Of a DNA stretch of 64,000 nucleotides, positions 1 to 9,121 are shown piece after piece. A program made the position numbers and the translations under genes. The notes beneath the pieces were generated by a model that was not told where the DNA came from, did no database searches, and was given only the letters and a program-made list of their open reading frames with translations. Within the stretch, counting starts at the first letter, position 1; the number at the start of each line of letters is the position of its first letter. Source of the DNA: 188UL27-1 sp038526275. GTDB lineage: Bacteria; Pseudomonadota; Alphaproteobacteria; Rhodobacterales; Rhodobacteraceae. The stretch spans positions 13,244-77,243 of the forward strand of contig JBCBGY010000003.1 of NCBI GenBank assembly GCA_038526275.1, read 5' to 3'.

Positions 1-1978
1 CCATCGCGGAAATGGTGCCGAGAAGGGGGGCTTCGGTTGGGCAAATGGCCCCGATGATCCCGACCGGCGCGTTAAGCGCCAGGGCCAGGCCCCGGATCGG
101 CACGGATTTGGCGGCACCGTCCATTTTGTCGGCCCAGGCGGCATAGGTGAAGAGGCGCGAAAGGCTGGCGGCCACCTCGGTTTCTGCTGCCTTTGCCGTG
201 GCTCCGGCGCTTTGCAGGCGCGATGCGAATTCGTCGGATCGGGCAGAGAGGTTTTCGGCGATATAGTAGAGGATCTGTGCGCGCAAATGGGCGGTGGTTT
301 TGGACCATCCCGCGGCCTTTTCTGCGGCTTCGACGGCATTTCGGATGTCTTTGCGAGTGCCGTCGCCAACATGGCCCAGCATTTTGCCTTTGGCACTGAG
401 CACGGGGCGGGCATAGCCGCTGTCCGGTCGGGCCTGCTTGCCGCCGATATACATTTTGGCGGTTCGGTCGATGACTGCCGGAGCTGTCGTGTCGTTAGCG
501 GCGACAGGTTTGGGCAGGCCCGCAGGTTTCGCCACGGTCTTGGGTTTTGTGTAGGCCTGTAGGCCCTCCCATCCGCCTTCGCGGCCAAATCCGCTGTCGC
601 GGACGCCGCCAAACCCGGCTGCGGCATCAAGCATGTTGGTGCCGTTCACCCAAACCACACCGGCGGCCAGTTTTGGCGCGATGTCCAAAGCGAGGTTGAT
701 GTTCTCAGACCAGATAGAAGCTGCAAGGCCGTAACGGGTGTTGTTTGCCAGAGCCACCGCTTCCTCCGGCGTTCGAAAGGTGGCACCCACAAGGACCGGG
801 CCGAAGATTTCATCCTGCATGAGGGGGTCGGCGGGGTTAAGGCCGGTAATCAATGTGGGCGGATAGTAGCAGCCCTCCGGGCAGTCGGCCTGGTACATTT
901 CGCCTGTGTCTCCCCGGGCGTCGACCATGGTGGCAATGGTGTCCCGCTGGGTAGGATCGACGATGGCACCTATGTCGGTGCATTTATCCATCGGATCACC
1001 AGTGCGAAGCCTGTCCATCCTGGTGCGCAGTTTGGCATAGAAGCTCTCGGCAACCGCTTCATGGACCAGAAGGCGGGAACCTGCACAGCAGACCTGACCC
1101 TGGTTGAACCAGATCGCGTCGACAAGACCCTCGATCGCGCTGTCTTGATCGGCATCATCAAAGACGATGTAGGGGGATTTGCCGCCCAGTTCGAGCGTAA
1201 GCGCCTTACCCGTTCCCGCGGTGGCACGCCGGATGGCGCGGCCAACATCGGTGGAGCCTGTAAAAGCGATCTTATCGACGTCTGCCGCGACGATCATCTC
1301 GCCCACGGCCCCGTCGCCGGTGACGATGTTGATCACGCCAGGGGGCAAACCTGCCTCGCGCGTGATTTCGGCAAAGAGCAGGGCGGTCAAAGGAGTATAC
1401 TCGGCTGGTTTCAAAACCACACTATTGCCCATCGCGATGGCCGGTGCGATCTTCCAGGCAAGCATCAGCAAGGGAAAGTTCCAGGGGATGATCTGCCCGC
1501 AGACGCCCAAGGGCTGGCGCCCCGGCAACTCCGCCTCCATCAATTGCGCCATGCCCGCATGGTAGTAGAAATGGCGTTGGACGAGAGGGATGTCGATATC
1601 CCGGCTTTCGCGGATCGGTTTGCCATTGTCGAGCGTTTCGAGGACGGCAAAGAGCCGGGCATGTTTTTGCAGCAGGCGCGCGATCGCGTAGAGGTGGCGG
1701 GCACGCTGGTGCCCGGTCAGCGCCGCCCATTTCGGCTGAGCCCTGCGGGCCGCGTGGACGGCGGCATCGATATCCGCTTGGCTGGCTTGAGAGATTTGGG
1801 CCAAAGTCGCACCTGTCGCGGGATTTCGCGTTTCAAACAGCGCGTCCGGTGCAGTGAATTCTCCGGCGATGAAATGCCCGAACCTGCCCTGATGGGTCGC
1901 GATCCAATCAAGGGCCGGGCCCGGGCTTTCAGGGGCCGGGCCGTAGTCCAGGCTCTCAAAGATCTCTCGGGTCGTCAT
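1..1978 (-). CDS. Aldehyde dehydrogenase family protein, tandem two-domain form (3' end outside window)
   Basis: NAD(P)-dependent oxidation of an aldehyde to the acid. Reading the minus strand gives one open frame from ATG at 1978 to the window edge. A complete ALDH domain comes first, with TLELGGKSP (glutamate region) and GQVCCAGSR (catalytic cysteine). A linker and the N-terminal part of a second ALDH domain (starting near KMYIGGKQARPDSGYARP) follow. The roughly 660 visible residues already exceed a normal single-domain ALDH of about 480-500. It lies 138 bp downstream of deoC on the same strand, so a role in oxidising the acetaldehyde released by DERA is a reasonable inference. The true 3' end is not visible. 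Confidence 0.85.
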   Translation of the reverse strand, partial: MTTREIFESLDYGPAPESPGPALDWIATHQGRFGHFIAGEFTAPDALFETRNPATGATLAQISQASQADIDAAVHAARRAQPKWAALTGHQRARHLYAIARLLQKHARLFAVLETLDNGKPIRESRDIDIPLVQRHFYYHAGMAQLMEAELPGRQPLGVCGQIIPWNFPLLMLAWKIAPAIAMGNSVVLKPAEYTPLTALLFAEITREAGLPPGVINIVTGDGAVGEMIVAADVDKIAFTGSTDVGRAIRRATAGTGKALTLELGGKSPYIVFDDADQDSAIEGLVDAIWFNQGQVCCAGSRLLVHEAVAESFYAKLRTRMDRLRTGDPMDKCTDIGAIVDPTQRDTIATMVDARGDTGEMYQADCPEGCYYPPTLITGLNPADPLMQDEIFGPVLVGATFRTPEEAVALANNTRYGLAASIWSENINLALDIAPKLAAGVVWVNGTNMLDAAAGFGGVRDSGFGREGGWEGLQAYTKPKTVAKPAGLPKPVAANDTTAPAVIDRTAKMYIGGKQARPDSGYARPVLSAKGKMLGHVGDGTRKDIRNAVEAAEKAAGWSKTTAHLRAQILYYIAENLSARSDEFASRLQSAGATAKAAETEVAASLSRLFTYAAWADKMDGAAKSVPIRGLALALNAPVGIIGAICPTEAPLLGTISAM

Positions 1979-2116
1979 GACAGGCAACCTTATCCATTAA
2001 GAAATTTCGGGCGTTGTACCCCGCACCGGTGGTTCCCAAACCCAAGCCTTACCCCAGCAGTCGCACAGCGCCTCTTGCGCCAAGAGAAAACCGGGGGAGA
2101 GGCGCGGCACCACAGG

Positions 2117-3106
2117 TCAGGCCATCGGATGACGGTAGTTGGCAGAATACGCTCCCGAGACATGGTGATCGAGCTGGCGTTCGATGTCGCCCAAGAGCGA
2201 TGAGGCCCCAAACCGAAAGAGTTCGGGCTGCAGCCATTCTCGCCCCAGTTCTTCTCGGATCAGCATCATGTAGGTCAGCGCATCCTTGGCCTTTGAGATA
2301 CCGCCTGCTGGTTTGTAGCCCACGCGATAGCCGGTGCGCTGGTGGTATTCGCGGATGGCTCTCAGCATGGTCAAGGTGACGGGCAAGGTGGCATTGACCG
2401 GTTCTTTGCCGGTGGAGGTTTTGATGAAGTCGGCGCCCGCCATCATGCAGATAAGAGACGCCCGGGCCACATTTCGGAGCGTGCCAAGTTCTCCTGTCGC
2501 CAGAATTGCTTTGACATGGGCGTCGCCGCACGCGTCGCGGAAGGTCTTCATTTCGTCGTAAAGCGCGGTCCAATCGGCGGTCAGCACATGTCGGCGGGTA
2601 ATGACGATGTCAATTTCGGCGGCGCCCGCTGCAACGCTTTCCTCTATTTCGGCGACGCGCAGTCGGAAGGGCGACAGGCCGGCTGGAAATCCGGTTGAGA
2701 CGGCTGCGATGGGAATAGAGGTTGCACTCAGAGCCTCGCGGGCCGTGCCGATCATATCATGGTAAACGCAGACCGCGCCTGTTGTGAGGTCGGTCATCCC
2801 GAGCGCGTTGAGCAGGTCCTGTCGTACAGGCTGACGCGCTTTGGCGCAGAGTCTGGACACGCGGCCTGGCGTGTCGTCTCCGGAGAGTGTGGTCAGATCG
2901 ATGCAACTGATTGCGCGTAAAAGCCAGGCGGCCTGATGATCCTTTTTGACGGTCCGCCGACCGGCCAGTGAAGAGCATCTCCGCTCGATGGCAGAACTGT
3001 TGGCCTGAACCTTGGCAACCCAATTCAAATCCAGCGGAAGGCCAGGATTTCGCACCATAGTTGGTGCCACGGGCAGCGTTGTCGGTTTCAGGTTGGTCAC
3101 TTCCAT
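2117..3106 (-). CDS. deoC: Deoxyribose-phosphate aldolase (DERA)
   Basis: Class I aldolase cleaving 2-deoxyribose-5-phosphate to glyceraldehyde-3-phosphate and acetaldehyde in deoxynucleoside catabolism. The Schiff-base lysine lies in FIKTSTGKEP, the second active-site lysine in GYKPAGGIS and the acidic residue in AAEIDIVI. I place the start at ATG 3106 (MEVTNLKPTT). An ATG at 3142 would add 12 residues, and neither has a convincing ribosome binding site. Length is about 329 residues, the longer form with an N-terminal extension beyond the E. coli enzyme. It precedes the double ALDH gene, which fits a deoxyribose degradation unit. Confidence 0.93.
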   Translation of the reverse strand: MEVTNLKPTTLPVAPTMVRNPGLPLDLNWVAKVQANSSAIERRCSSLAGRRTVKKDHQAAWLLRAISCIDLTTLSGDDTPGRVSRLCAKARQPVRQDLLNALGMTDLTTGAVCVYHDMIGTAREALSATSIPIAAVSTGFPAGLSPFRLRVAEIEESVAAGAAEIDIVITRRHVLTADWTALYDEMKTFRDACGDAHVKAILATGELGTLRNVARASLICMMAGADFIKTSTGKEPVNATLPVTLTMLRAIREYHQRTGYRVGYKPAGGISKAKDALTYMMLIREELGREWLQPELFRFGASSLLGDIERQLDHHVSGAYSANYRHPMA

Positions 3107-3495
3107 AGGGGTGAGGGTCGCATGGCACCGTGTTCGGGGCAAGGGGCGCTGGTGCGATCCATAGCGGCGGTGTCGCGTTTAGCGGGATCTATGGAAAGTC
3201 GGCTTTCACATGGGAGCCAAGGGCGAGAGACAGTGACATTTGCTTGGTGACATGCGCTAGCGGAGGCGCGCAAGCGCGCCACGATATGTCCCCCTTCCGG
3301 GACTTCGCCCCGTCAGGGGTGGCATGCGAATAGGCGTCGCCAGATTTCGGCAAAACGCTTGTGATCCACGCTGGAACGACGCGCTGACGGCGTTTCGTGA
3401 AACGCCGTCGGCGCGGCGCCGGGCCCAACTGGCGGTGAGCGCGACAGCGCGATGGCGACGGGCGGGAGCGCTACGAGGCAAAATCCGTCGTTCTG
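3107..3495. other. Non-coding stretch between deoC and the kinase gene, rich in inverted repeats
   Basis: No convincing gene is seen. The segment follows the 3' end of the minus-strand signalling cassette and precedes deoC, so it should hold the end of one transcript and the start of the next. It contains two clear palindromes: GGCGCGC-AA-GCGCGCC at 3265-3280 and the long hairpin at 3381-3414 listed separately. Confidence 0.6.
3381..3414. terminator. Long stable hairpin downstream of the kinase gene
   Basis: The two arms are 3381-3396 and 3399-3414 around a 2-base centre (GT at 3397-3398). The inner 11 pairs (GACGGCGTTTC with GAAACGCCGTC) are perfect, then one T-G wobble, then GCGC with GCGC. 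It lies about 80 bp beyond the stop of the minus-strand hybrid kinase. There is no T-run on either side, so it could be a Rho-type 3' end, an mRNA-stabilising hairpin or a dispersed palindrome. Confidence 0.45.
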
Positions 3496-5715
3496 TCAAG
3501 GTTGCAGTCCGACGGCTTCCTCCGCTGCCTGCGCCAGGAATGTTGTCAACTGTCGTGGATCAATCGGTTTGTTCAAAAGCGGCACATCCGCCATCTGACA
3601 TTCTTGCCGCAAAAGCGACGACCGGTTCGCCGACACAATTGCCGCAGGAAGGCCAGGATGGCGGTCTTGCAGAATTTTCAAGAGCTGAACGCCTGTCAAA
3701 TCGCCGTCCAAGTGGTGATCAATCAGCAAAGCATCCGGGCAAATCTGAATATCTTCCAGAAGCTCCAGGGCGCTTTCCCCATCATCGACGTCCAGAACAC
3801 TAACGCCCCAGCGCTCCATCAAAAGACCCAGTGCACGGCGAAATTCCAGATCATTATCGACAAGTAGAACAATCAGTCCTGTTTGTTCCAAGATGCCTTC
3901 GCCCGATCGTGGAGCCTCGACAGTCGGTTGTTCGCGGGTTTGGTTGGCGCGAGGCAAGCTGACGAAAAACCCGCTGCCTTTGCCTATTTCAGACCACAGC
4001 CCCAGCGGATGGCCGAGACGGGCACAGGCTCGTTCCACAATAGCAAGTCCAAGTCCCATACCTTCAGATGCGCTGGCGCGGGCATTCAGTCTGGAAAATT
4101 CCTGGAAAATTACGTCCTGATCCGCTTCTGCGATGCCCGGCCCTGTATCCCAGACCTCGACCCGAAGCGTATGCGCCTTCTGGCGGACACCGACCAGAAC
4201 GCGACCCTGATCCGTATAGCGAATTGCATTGGATATCAGGTTGCGCAGGATCCGCCGAAGAAAGGCTGCGTCCGTTTCGACGATGCCGGAACAACTCACG
4301 ATCCTGAAATCCAGTCCTTTGGCCCGGGCCAAGGGTTCCATCTCAGACTGCAGCGGGGTCAAAACGTCCATCAAAGGCACGGGCGCCACGTCGAAAGAGG
4401 CCTTTCCCGCTTCGAGCCGGGAGATATCCAGCAGGGCATCAATGATCTGTTCAACAGAAGCGAGCGCGCTTTCCGCCTTGAAAATGATCTCCCGGTCGAG
4501 TTCTGACCGCGTAGGTCCGTTCAGAGCTGATACATAGAGCTTGGCCGCCGAAAGGGGTTGCAGCAAGTCGTGGCTGGCCGCAGCGACGAAGCGCGATTTG
4601 GAGGCATTTGCCCGTTCTGCTGCCGCGAGGGCGTCCTCCAGGTCCAGGGTCCGGTCAAGCACCCGCTGTTCCAACAGTTCATTGGCCTCGAACAACGCTC
4701 GGGCGGCCGCCCGTTCGGAGGTAACATCGGTGAAACTGATCACAAATCCATGTTCGGGCATTTCCTGGCAGAAGACGGATAAAGTAAGACTGTCGCCACG
4801 CCGTATTTCGAAGCTGAGCGGGGGTCGATCAGACTGCCGGTTGACCCACGCCAACAAATCAGACCGGCTTACCCCATGTTCGAATTGTATATCCTGGGGC
4901 AGGCGATCCAGGATCTGCGAAAAGCCTGCACCGACCTGAAAACGTCTGGCCGGCAAAGACAGCAAATTGCTGACCCGTCGGTTCCATCCGGCCAGACGCG
5001 CATGGCGATCAAAAATGCAAACGCCCTGGTTGAGATGATCGAGCGTTGCCCGCACCATGCGTGCCTGGCGATCGATCAGTCTGCTCCGTTCCTGCCGCTC
5101 GACCCGCATAATGTCGGTGATATCGGTCTGAAGGATCACGGTACCGCCATTGCCGGTCCGGTGTTCGCTGACTTGCAGCCACCGATCCTGGGTCAGACGG
5201 ACGTTGAACATGACACTCTTATCTCTGTGTCGCCGCAGACGCTTTTCGGCCCAGTCCGAGGGGCGCTGATCGACGGGCAAGGCGAGAAATCGGCTCTGGC
5301 TGACCTTCGCCACATAATCGGTGAAGGCCAGTCCGGGTTGCAGGTCCTGCGTGACGTCCCGCATATGCTGGCAGAACCGGCTATTGGACAGAACCAGCGT
5401 GTCTTGCGGACTAAAGAGTGCGAACCCTTCGCTGATCGTTTCGATCGCATCGGTGAGATCGGCCCGGGCCCGTTCTGTTGCGGCATTGGCCTCGGCCAAT
5501 TGCGAATTGCTCTGGTGCAGCAGGTCGAGCGTATGTTCCAGATCCTGAGTTCGCGCGCGGACCTCTTCTTCCAACGCGGCTGCGCGTTCAAACTGAACGT
5601 AGGCCAACCCCGACCGATCTGTGTCCTGTTCGACCCTGCGCATCAAAGCGGCGCTGATTTGCAGAAGCTTCTCGTTCTGACGCTCAAGACTGTCGTCGGG
5701 GTTCAGAATCGACAT
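3496..5715 (-). CDS. Hybrid sensor histidine kinase, PAS-PAS-HisKA-HATPase-REC (NahK/ErcS'-like)
   Basis: Cytoplasmic kinase with no membrane segment, about 739 residues. An N-terminal coiled coil (about 1-90) is followed by two PAS-type domains (about 90-200 and 220-335) and a short coiled coil. HisKA has the phospho-accepting histidine near residue 382 in ASHDLLQPLS. The HATPase has NLISNAIRYT (N box), DTGPGIA and GMGLGLAI. The C-terminal receiver has its aspartate near 666 (ALLIDHHLDG) and its lysine in LLNKPID. The start is taken at ATG 5715, which overlaps the FIST gene's stop as TGATG; a TTG lies one codon upstream. The architecture and the FIST neighbour match the NosP-NahK pair of Pseudomonas aeruginosa. 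The signal sensed here is inferred. Confidence 0.9.
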   Translation of the reverse strand: MSILNPDDSLERQNEKLLQISAALMRRVEQDTDRSGLAYVQFERAAALEEEVRARTQDLEHTLDLLHQSNSQLAEANAATERARADLTDAIETISEGFALFSPQDTLVLSNSRFCQHMRDVTQDLQPGLAFTDYVAKVSQSRFLALPVDQRPSDWAEKRLRRHRDKSVMFNVRLTQDRWLQVSEHRTGNGGTVILQTDITDIMRVERQERSRLIDRQARMVRATLDHLNQGVCIFDRHARLAGWNRRVSNLLSLPARRFQVGAGFSQILDRLPQDIQFEHGVSRSDLLAWVNRQSDRPPLSFEIRRGDSLTLSVFCQEMPEHGFVISFTDVTSERAAARALFEANELLEQRVLDRTLDLEDALAAAERANASKSRFVAAASHDLLQPLSAAKLYVSALNGPTRSELDREIIFKAESALASVEQIIDALLDISRLEAGKASFDVAPVPLMDVLTPLQSEMEPLARAKGLDFRIVSCSGIVETDAAFLRRILRNLISNAIRYTDQGRVLVGVRQKAHTLRVEVWDTGPGIAEADQDVIFQEFSRLNARASASEGMGLGLAIVERACARLGHPLGLWSEIGKGSGFFVSLPRANQTREQPTVEAPRSGEGILEQTGLIVLLVDNDLEFRRALGLLMERWGVSVLDVDDGESALELLEDIQICPDALLIDHHLDGDLTGVQLLKILQDRHPGLPAAIVSANRSSLLRQECQMADVPLLNKPIDPRQLTTFLAQAAEEAVGLQP

Positions 5716-6890
5716 CAAGGCACACCGTCCAGCGGTGGATAGATCGCCACGCCCGTCATGGTCTGGTTGACATGCATGCTTCGGAACTGTTCGCCATAGG
5801 TCGAAAAACCGATCACACGGTTGTCCGCGAGAATGCCCGAAATCCTCGGACTGATCCGGCGTTGATCCGCTTCGACCCGACGCAGAATGCAGTCGCAGGC
5901 CAGAATCAGGGAAGGTGCATGGGGTTGGCGCAGGCGGGTAAATTCCCGTTCCAAATGCCGGTCCATCTCGGTCTGCCGGGCAAGGGACAGCACTGCGCCT
6001 TCATCGATTGCGGCCAGAAACACCAATTCGTTTTTGTCGGTCGCCCGTTGGATGGATCGGACATGGTGGCGCTCGCCCACGCGGACGACGATAGGATGCG
6101 CGGCCAAGGTGCTCTGGTCGAGTTGATCAGGATCGATACCAAGGATGCGGGCATATTCCTCGGCTGCGGGCTCGGCGTTGATTTCCATGACAATCCGGCC
6201 CTGTGGAGCGGCCTTTGTCACCACCATCCGCTGATCAGTGGGGATAAGGTGATCCAAACTGAAAACTCGAACGGGGCAACTGGTGCGGATGATGGTCAAC
6301 AGGGCAGCATCCTGCATCACCTTTTCGCCATGGGCCAGAAAGGTCGCGCAGTAGCGGTTTCCGTCGCCTGCTGACCCGCCGAATAGCGGAACGGAACCAA
6401 GGCCAGAAGCTAACATGGCGGTCAACTCGTCTTCCCGCATCGACAAACCGTCGATCAGGAGGAAAGCGAATTCGTTTTCCAGATGTGCGGCTTCGCGCGC
6501 CAACTGGCGGCGGGCCTTGATCACGCGCTCGATCTGTGACTGCGGATCCAGATTTGATAACGGGGCAAGCTCCAGCGTGGTGGAGGCAAAACTCTGGCGG
6601 GGAAAGGCCGCGGCGACCACATGACCGTCAGCATAGCCGCCCGAGCCTATTTCCCCAGCTGTGGTACAGGCCACAACAGTCGCGCCGGCAAAGGCCTGGG
6701 ACGCGTCCCGGGCAATATGATCAAAGTCCGCCAGGGGGCTGACGAAGAGACAGACCAATGAAAGGTCTGTGGATCCCAACCCGTCGCGTAAGTCCGGTAT
6801 TCCGGTTTCCTTACAGACCTTTATTTCGGCCGTGCGCGGCTGAGTTCCTTTATGAGCCTCCCGGTCGGACGGAGAGCAACTTCCGTCCAC
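5715..6890 (-). CDS. FIST-domain sensory protein (NosP-like)
   Basis: About 391 residues covering FIST_N and FIST_C. The FIST_N part shows ACTTAGEIG and GGSAGDG; the C-terminal part shows IGFSTYGEQF and HVNQTMTGVA, the conserved end of FIST_C. FIST proteins are sensory modules, and NosP of P. aeruginosa is a haem-binding nitric-oxide sensor that inhibits its partner kinase. The gene here is translationally coupled (TGATG) to a NahK-like kinase, which supports the same partnership; haem binding cannot be read from the sequence. The only plausible start at the 5' end is GTG at 6890. It follows the response-regulator gene with a 46-bp gap. Confidence 0.87.
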   Translation of the reverse strand: MDGSCSPSDREAHKGTQPRTAEIKVCKETGIPDLRDGLGSTDLSLVCLFVSPLADFDHIARDASQAFAGATVVACTTAGEIGSGGYADGHVVAAAFPRQSFASTTLELAPLSNLDPQSQIERVIKARRQLAREAAHLENEFAFLLIDGLSMREDELTAMLASGLGSVPLFGGSAGDGNRYCATFLAHGEKVMQDAALLTIIRTSCPVRVFSLDHLIPTDQRMVVTKAAPQGRIVMEINAEPAAEEYARILGIDPDQLDQSTLAAHPIVVRVGERHHVRSIQRATDKNELVFLAAIDEGAVLSLARQTEMDRHLEREFTRLRQPHAPSLILACDCILRRVEADQRRISPRISGILADNRVIGFSTYGEQFRSMHVNQTMTGVAIYPPLDGVP

Positions 6891-6936
6891 AGGTTAATCC
6901 CGTTCATTGTTTTATCTACAAATGATATGATCGGGA

Positions 6937-7620
6937 TTAGGTATTTGGCAAGACGCTGCCAAAGTGAGCCTCTTGCGCGATCAACACAGCCTGGGTTCTG
7001 CTATGGACGCCGAGCTTGCGCATGATGGCCGTGACATGGGCTTTCACTGTGGTCTCGGCAATCGACAGATCATAAGCGATTTGTTTGTTTAGTTTACCTT
7101 CGCAGATCAGTTGTAAGATCCGTGACTGTTGGTTGGTAAGTGTCGACAAACGGGTCATCGCATCGTCGCGGGCTTGCGCACCCGCCGAATCTGCGGCGAC
7201 CTCAACGAAGCCTTCCGGCGTGTACGTCCCACCGTCCAGCACCAGATTAATGGCCTCACCAAAAACATCGCGTTGGCTGTGTTTTGGCACAAATCCCGCA
7301 GCCCCGGCCCGAAGAGAGTGGCTGATCATGCGATTGTCCGCCATGGACGATACAACAACAATCGGAATGCCGGGGGCCGCCGTTCGCAAACGGATCAGGC
7401 CATCAAGGCCGTTCACATCCGGCAGGTTCAGATCAAGAACAATCAGGTTTGGGCTTCCCGCCGTCTTGATCTTTTCAATCGCTGTTCCAAGGCGGTCGGC
7501 GGTATCGATCCTGCTGAAGGACGCAACCGACCTTAAGGTGAGCGTCAGCGCATCACAAAAAAGGGGATGGTCGTCGATGACGAGGGCGCGTTCGGTCGAA
7601 GGCTGTCGTGCAGGACCCAT
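6937..7620 (-). CDS. NarL/FixJ-family response regulator with LuxR-type HTH
   Basis: Transcription factor of about 227 residues. The receiver domain carries VIDDHPL (acidic pocket), the phospho-accepting Asp63 in VLDLNLPDVNG and the lysine of VPKHSQ. A LuxR-type helix-turn-helix follows (KQIAYDLSIAETTVKAHV). I choose ATG 7620 because GGGAGAG sits at correct spacing before it; ATGs further upstream (to 7689) would add 23 residues with no ribosome binding site. It is the first gene of the minus-strand cassette RR-FIST-kinase and probably the output of the hybrid kinase. It faces the cox cluster, so control of cox transcription is possible but only inferred. Confidence 0.9.
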   Translation of the reverse strand: MGPARQPSTERALVIDDHPLFCDALTLTLRSVASFSRIDTADRLGTAIEKIKTAGSPNLIVLDLNLPDVNGLDGLIRLRTAAPGIPIVVVSSMADNRMISHSLRAGAAGFVPKHSQRDVFGEAINLVLDGGTYTPEGFVEVAADSAGAQARDDAMTRLSTLTNQQSRILQLICEGKLNKQIAYDLSIAETTVKAHVTAIMRKLGVHSRTQAVLIAQEAHFGSVLPNT

Positions 7621-8066
7621 AATCTCTCCCATATAGGATGATCGTAGCCTTTGGATCATCGGATCGTCACTAGCCAATTGGTAGAACATTTTCCCGCCTT
7701 AGCGCCGAAGGCAGGGAGGAGTGGAAGAAATAAGCGCGACAAAATGCTACCATCAACAGGCTGCTTGGTCCCGAGAGATCCGTTCAAATATCTGAAAAAT
7801 GTTGAGCTTCATCATCAAAGGAACGCCCTTAATCCGCGGCTATTGCCAATCAAATGCATGAAAGAAACCGCGAGTCGGTTGACGTCGCTGTCCCCGGCCA
7901 TAGTGTGCACGAACTTGCGGCGTGCTGGCGGATTGAAGAAACGAAATAAATCCGATGGTATTGCCGTTCGTTAATGCGACCAAAGTGAACGGGGTGAAGA
8001 TACGCCCGTGTGTGCGGTTCATGGTCTCGGTCGAGGTATGACACGACATCAGAGAGGAATAAGACC
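7621..8066. promoter_or_regulatory. Divergent intergenic region between the regulator cassette and coxG
   Basis: 446 bp without a gene, separating two outward-facing transcription units. It is relatively AT-rich in 7780-7980 compared with its flanks and must hold both promoters. The coxG ribosome binding site (AGAGAGG, 8051-8057) ends it. I see no strong palindrome and no unambiguous -35/-10 pair. The region is the obvious target if the adjacent NarL-type regulator controls cox. Confidence 0.5.
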
Positions 8067-8585
8067 ATGAAAATGAGTGCAGAGCGTGAAATCAAAGCGC
8101 CGCCCGCGGATGTGTGGGCCGCTTTGCTGGATGCGGAAGTCCTAAAGGCCTGTGTGCCAGGCTGCCAGGAAATGACCGGTTCGCCCGACGAAGGTTTTGA
8201 AGCCGTCGTTGTACAGAAAGTCGGCCCCGTGAAGGCCACGTTCAAAGGCGGCGTGACCCTTTCCGACATCATAGAGACGGAAAGCGTTACGATCACGGGC
8301 GAAGGCAAAGGCGGCGCGGCTGGCTTCGCCAAAGGTGGGGCGAGCGTAAAGCTGGCGCCAAGCGAGACAGGTACTTTGCTCAGCTATGATGTAGAGGCGA
8401 AGGTCGGTGGCAAACTGGCCCAACTGGGCAGTCGGATCATTGACGGATTTGCCAAACGAATGGCCGATCAGTTTTTCGAACGGTTTCAAGCTGCCGTGGA
8501 AGGACCGGAAGAAGAATCAGTCGGAGCCGAAGAAGGTACGCCAGAGGGCAAAAAGAAGGGTTGGCTGAAACGACTTGTGAGTTAA
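8067..8585 (+). CDS. coxG: CoxG-like SRPBCC protein, first gene of cox cluster
   Basis: 172-residue protein of the CoxG family (SRPBCC fold) associated with molybdenum hydroxylases of the CO dehydrogenase type. The family start is recognisable (MKMSAEREIKAPPADVWAAL), as are ACVPGCQEM and the conserved ADQFFERF. The C-terminus is acidic, then ends in a basic tail (KKKGWLKRL), consistent with the membrane-anchoring tails described for CoxG proteins. ATG 8067 has GAGAGG upstream; an in-frame extension to 8010 lacks support. It is followed by coxS with a 41-bp gap, so it is probably the operon's promoter-proximal gene. Confidence 0.87.
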   Translation: MKMSAEREIKAPPADVWAALLDAEVLKACVPGCQEMTGSPDEGFEAVVVQKVGPVKATFKGGVTLSDIIETESVTITGEGKGGAAGFAKGGASVKLAPSETGTLLSYDVEAKVGGKLAQLGSRIIDGFAKRMADQFFERFQAAVEGPEEESVGAEEGTPEGKKKGWLKRLVS

Positions 8586-8626
8586 AGTCCATCCAACAAT
8601 TGAAGATGACGGGGAGGACTTAAAGC

Positions 8627-9112
8627 ATGACGTCAGTCACAATGACCGTGAACGGCAAGCCCGTAAGCGGTGACGTCGAAGGGCGGACCCTGCTTGTGCA
8701 GTTTCTGCGTGAAGACCAGAAATTGACAGGCACCCATGTGGGCTGCGACACCAGCCAGTGCGGTGCCTGCCAGGTTCATGTGAACGGCAAGGCCGTAAAA
8801 TCCTGCACGATGCTCGCGCTTGAAGCGGACGGTGCCGAGGTGACGACCATCGAAGGCATGGCCAATGCCGATGGGTCGCTCTCTGTCATTCAACAAGCCT
8901 TTCAAGATCACCATGGCCTGCAATGCGGTTTCTGCACGCCGGGCATGGTGATGACCGCAGCGGCGCTACTGAAAGAAAACCCGAAGCCGACAGAGGCCGA
9001 CATACGGCACTATCTGGAAGGCAACATCTGTCGCTGCACTGGATATCACAACATTGTCAAAGCCATATTGGCTGCGAGCGGACAGGACGTAGCACAAATC
9101 GCAGCGGAATAG
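8627..9112 (+). CDS. coxS: Form II CO-dehydrogenase-like small subunit, two [2Fe-2S] clusters
   Basis: Electron-transfer subunit of a molybdenum hydroxylase, 161 residues, the usual length. The plant-ferredoxin-type cluster uses Cys40, 45, 48 and 60 (GCDTSQCGACQ and KSC). The C-terminal helical cluster uses Cys100, 103, 135 and 137 (QCGFCTPGM and ICRCTGY). ATG 8627 has the strong site GGGGAGGA upstream. It passes electrons from the molybdenum centre in CoxL to FAD in CoxM. A MAPEG gene follows after 9 bp and coxL after that, preserving the S-L-M order of form II clusters. Confidence 0.95.
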   Translation: MTSVTMTVNGKPVSGDVEGRTLLVQFLREDQKLTGTHVGCDTSQCGACQVHVNGKAVKSCTMLALEADGAEVTTIEGMANADGSLSVIQQAFQDHHGLQCGFCTPGMVMTAAALLKENPKPTEADIRHYLEGNICRCTGYHNIVKAILAASGQDVAQIAAE

Positions 9113-9121
9113 GGCTGCCGC

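Noticed and set aside
1061..2203. Long plus-strand frame opposite the aldehyde dehydrogenase
   Set aside because: It is the mirror of a clear ALDH coding frame on the minus strand and encodes no recognisable domain.
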